A stretch of 55,080 bases of DNA, taken from contig VBFG01000049.1 of assembly GCA_005882635.1 (NCBI GenBank), positions 1 to 55,080 of the forward strand, read 5' to 3'. The translations under genes and the position numbers were made by a program. Source of the stretch: Chloroflexota bacterium. Its GTDB lineage: Bacteria > Chloroflexota > Limnocylindria > Limnocylindrales > CSP1-4. The notes beneath the pieces are model-generated. The model worked only from the letters and a program-made list of their open reading frames with translations, did no database searches and was not told the origin of the DNA. Positions 53,603-55,080 of the stretch are shown one piece after another (within the stretch, counting starts at the first letter, position 1; the number at the start of each line of letters is the position of its first letter).

Positions 53603-53609
53603 GCCACCC

Positions 53610-54758
53610 GTGCCCGACCTCCCCCTGCTCGTCTTCGGACCGCGGTCCCTCGACTACGACTTCGGGCCGAGCCATCCCCTGACGCCACGGCGGTTCGGAC
53701 CGGGCATCGACCTGCTGCGTGCGCTGGGGGCGGAGCCGGGCCTGGCGCCGGAACCGGCGGCCGACGACGAGCTCGAGTGGTGCCACACCGCTCGCTACGT
53801 CGAGGTCGTGAAGCATTTCTCGGTAGCGGCGACGACCGCCGGCTGGCTCGACGCCGACGGTGGCATCGGCGTCGGAGGCGACAACCCGCCGTTCGCCGGG
53901 ATGCACGAGGCCGGGGCGGCGGTGGCCGGAGGGTCGATCCGGGCCGTCGAGGCGATCCTCCGCGGCGACATCGAGCACGCCCTGCACCCCGGCGGCGGGC
54001 TCCATCATGCGATGCCGTCGCGGGCGTCGGGCTTCTGCATCTACGACGATCCGGCCCTGGCGATCGCCCGGGTCCGCCGCGAGGGGCTGCGCGTCCTGTA
54101 CATCGACCTCGACGTCGAGGCGATCCACGCCGCCGACCCCGGCGTGCTGACCGTCTCGTTCCACGAGAACGGCCGCTACCTGTTCCCGGGGACCGGCTTT
54201 GCCGACGAGATCGGGGAGGGTCCGGCGGCCGGCAGCGTCGTCAACGTGCCGCTGCCGCCGGACACCGGCGACGACGCGTGGCTCGCGGCGGTGACGTCGC
54301 TGGTGCCGGAGCTGGCCGACGCGTTCGGCCCCGACCTCGTGGTCTCACAGCACGGCGCCGACAGCCACGCCTGGGACCCGCTCGCGCACCTCCGGAACAC
54401 GACGACCGCGATGGGCGCCGCCGCGCGGCTCGTCCACGACGTCGCGCATCAGCACGCAGGGGGCCGGTGGCTGGCCACCGGCGGCGGCGGGTACGACGTG
54501 TACCGGGTCGTGCCGCGGGCCTGGTCCCTCGTCTGGCTGGCGGCCGCCCACCGGGATGTGCCGGCGTTGACGCCCGAGGCGTGGCGCGAGCGGTGGGCGG
54601 AAGAGGCGGCCCGCTACGGCCAGGCGCCACTGCCGCGGACCTTCGACGACCCGCCGACGCCGACGGACCCCGCGACGACGCGGTCGATCGAGCGGACGGT
54701 GGCGTCCGTTCGAGGTGCCGTGCTGCCGCTGCTCCGCGCGGCCCGGGCGCCCGGCTGA
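53610..54758 (+). CDS. AcuC / class I histone-deacetylase homologue lacking the zinc-His loop
   Basis: A 382-residue arginase-fold deacetylase homologue. It keeps HPLTPRR, the tandem His GGGLHHAMPSRASGFCIYDD, HENGRYLFPGTGF, VVSQHGADSHAWDPLAHL (Asp ligand) and catalytic Tyr in GGGGYDVYR. The loop that should read D-x-D-V-H-H-G-D-G-V instead runs IDLDV directly into EAIHAADPGVLTVSF, as if six residues (18 bp) including the zinc-binding His were removed cleanly after D168-V169. It may be inactive, have altered metal binding, or reflect a sequence error. Intact relatives deacetylate acetyl-lysine or acetylpolyamines. GTG 53610 is preferred over GTG 53601. Confidence 0.85.
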   Translation: MPDLPLLVFGPRSLDYDFGPSHPLTPRRFGPGIDLLRALGAEPGLAPEPAADDELEWCHTARYVEVVKHFSVAATTAGWLDADGGIGVGGDNPPFAGMHEAGAAVAGGSIRAVEAILRGDIEHALHPGGGLHHAMPSRASGFCIYDDPALAIARVRREGLRVLYIDLDVEAIHAADPGVLTVSFHENGRYLFPGTGFADEIGEGPAAGSVVNVPLPPDTGDDAWLAAVTSLVPELADAFGPDLVVSQHGADSHAWDPLAHLRNTTTAMGAAARLVHDVAHQHAGGRWLATGGGGYDVYRVVPRAWSLVWLAAAHRDVPALTPEAWRERWAEEAARYGQAPLPRTFDDPPTPTDPATTRSIERTVASVRGAVLPLLRAARAPG

Positions 54759-54777
54759 CCGTCCGTCGCGGGAACTG

Positions 54778-55080
54778 CTATCGCCCGAGCTGCACCCCCC
54801 GCGGTGGCCCATCCAGCAACTGTGCCCCGCTCGCGCCCGCGTCTGCCCAGACGATGGCCGGACCGGGCCACGGAGCGCGCGGGTCGCTGATTGCGCGAGC
54901 GCGTCTGCGGTTCGAGCAGGATACGAGGCTCGGAGAGTCGCCTCGAACTGGCGGGCGAGCTCTCGCGTTGCGTGGGTCGACCGCAGGACGAGTAGCCGCG
55001 AGATCGGCACGTTCGGCTCGCCGCCGCTCAACATCGACCATGCCTCGCACGACGGCAGCGCCGCTGCCTTCTCAGCCGCC
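54778..55080 (-). pseudogene. Frameshifted gene fragment, 5' end beyond window
   Basis: On the minus strand an open frame enters from the right edge and reads ...SMLSGGEPNVPISRL, LVLRSTHATRELARQFEATLR, ASYPARTADALA. After about base 54894 the coherent continuation is in the next frame: AISDPRAPWPGPAIVWADAG, then AQLLDGPPRGVQLGR-stop at 54778. Adding one base near 54891-54896 would join the two into one protein. I do not recognise the family. It is either a pseudogene, a sequencing deletion or a programmed shift. Confidence 0.5.

Overview
This is a 55 kb stretch of very GC-rich, densely coded bacterial chromosome with no rRNA, tRNA, CRISPR array or insertion sequence that I can see. The mix of genes (F420-type luciferase-like oxidoreductase, a Ku/LigD end-joining pair, ROK regulators, a single-membrane-style surface protein with an LPxT-type anchor, TatA, many GTG starts and GTGA/ATGA overlaps) suggests a monoderm, soil- or freshwater-type bacterium. 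Chloroflexota (Limnocylindria-like) is my best guess, from general resemblance and not from any search.

Bases 1-13530 and 22628-26560 hold two arms of aerobic purine breakdown. The first arm has guanine deaminase (5' truncated), a VOC protein, a D-aminoacylase-type amidohydrolase, the three xanthine dehydrogenase subunits with a small membrane protein inserted among them, and malate synthase. The second has a cyclic amidohydrolase (allantoinase/hydantoinase type), a DUF3830 protein, 5-hydroxyisourate hydrolase, OHCU decarboxylase and uricase. Together they can take guanine/xanthine to urate and allantoin. Malate synthase fits as the outlet for glyoxylate. Between these genes lie a c-di-GMP enzyme with two degenerate GGDEF paralogues (2641-7406) and a proline-rich SH3 membrane protein.

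Bases 13699-22612 hold a surface protein built from 44-residue repeats, then an amino-sugar-type utilisation locus: ROK repressor with a four-half-site operator, ROK kinase, sugar-binding lipoprotein, two permeases and a NagZ-like GH3 enzyme. No transporter ATPase is present.

Bases 26599-47000 are mixed: a PD-(D/E)xK-like protein, a secreted subtilase, Ku and LigD, two putative cysteine-peptidase-fold proteins, a potassium channel, a MerR-MFS pair, an LLM oxidoreductase, an unusual thioredoxin/DUF255-Nudix-MBL fusion, and a Mug-type DNA glycosylase.

Bases 44644-52937 form a PTS-dependent dihydroxyacetone kinase island. A rightward cluster dhaM-ptsH-MIP channel-dhaK-dhaL-ptsI supplies the whole PEP to dihydroxyacetone relay. 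A divergent operon encodes a second DhaL paralogue translationally overlapped with a soluble histidine kinase and its response regulator. This pairing is the most system-like novelty in the window. The right end has TatA (58 aa), a DUF3052 protein, an AcuC/HDAC homologue that lacks its zinc-histidine loop, and a frameshifted gene running off the edge.

Many operon-leading genes share a TAnnnT box 6-7 nt before the start codon, implying widespread leaderless mRNAs. I used this to choose several starts.
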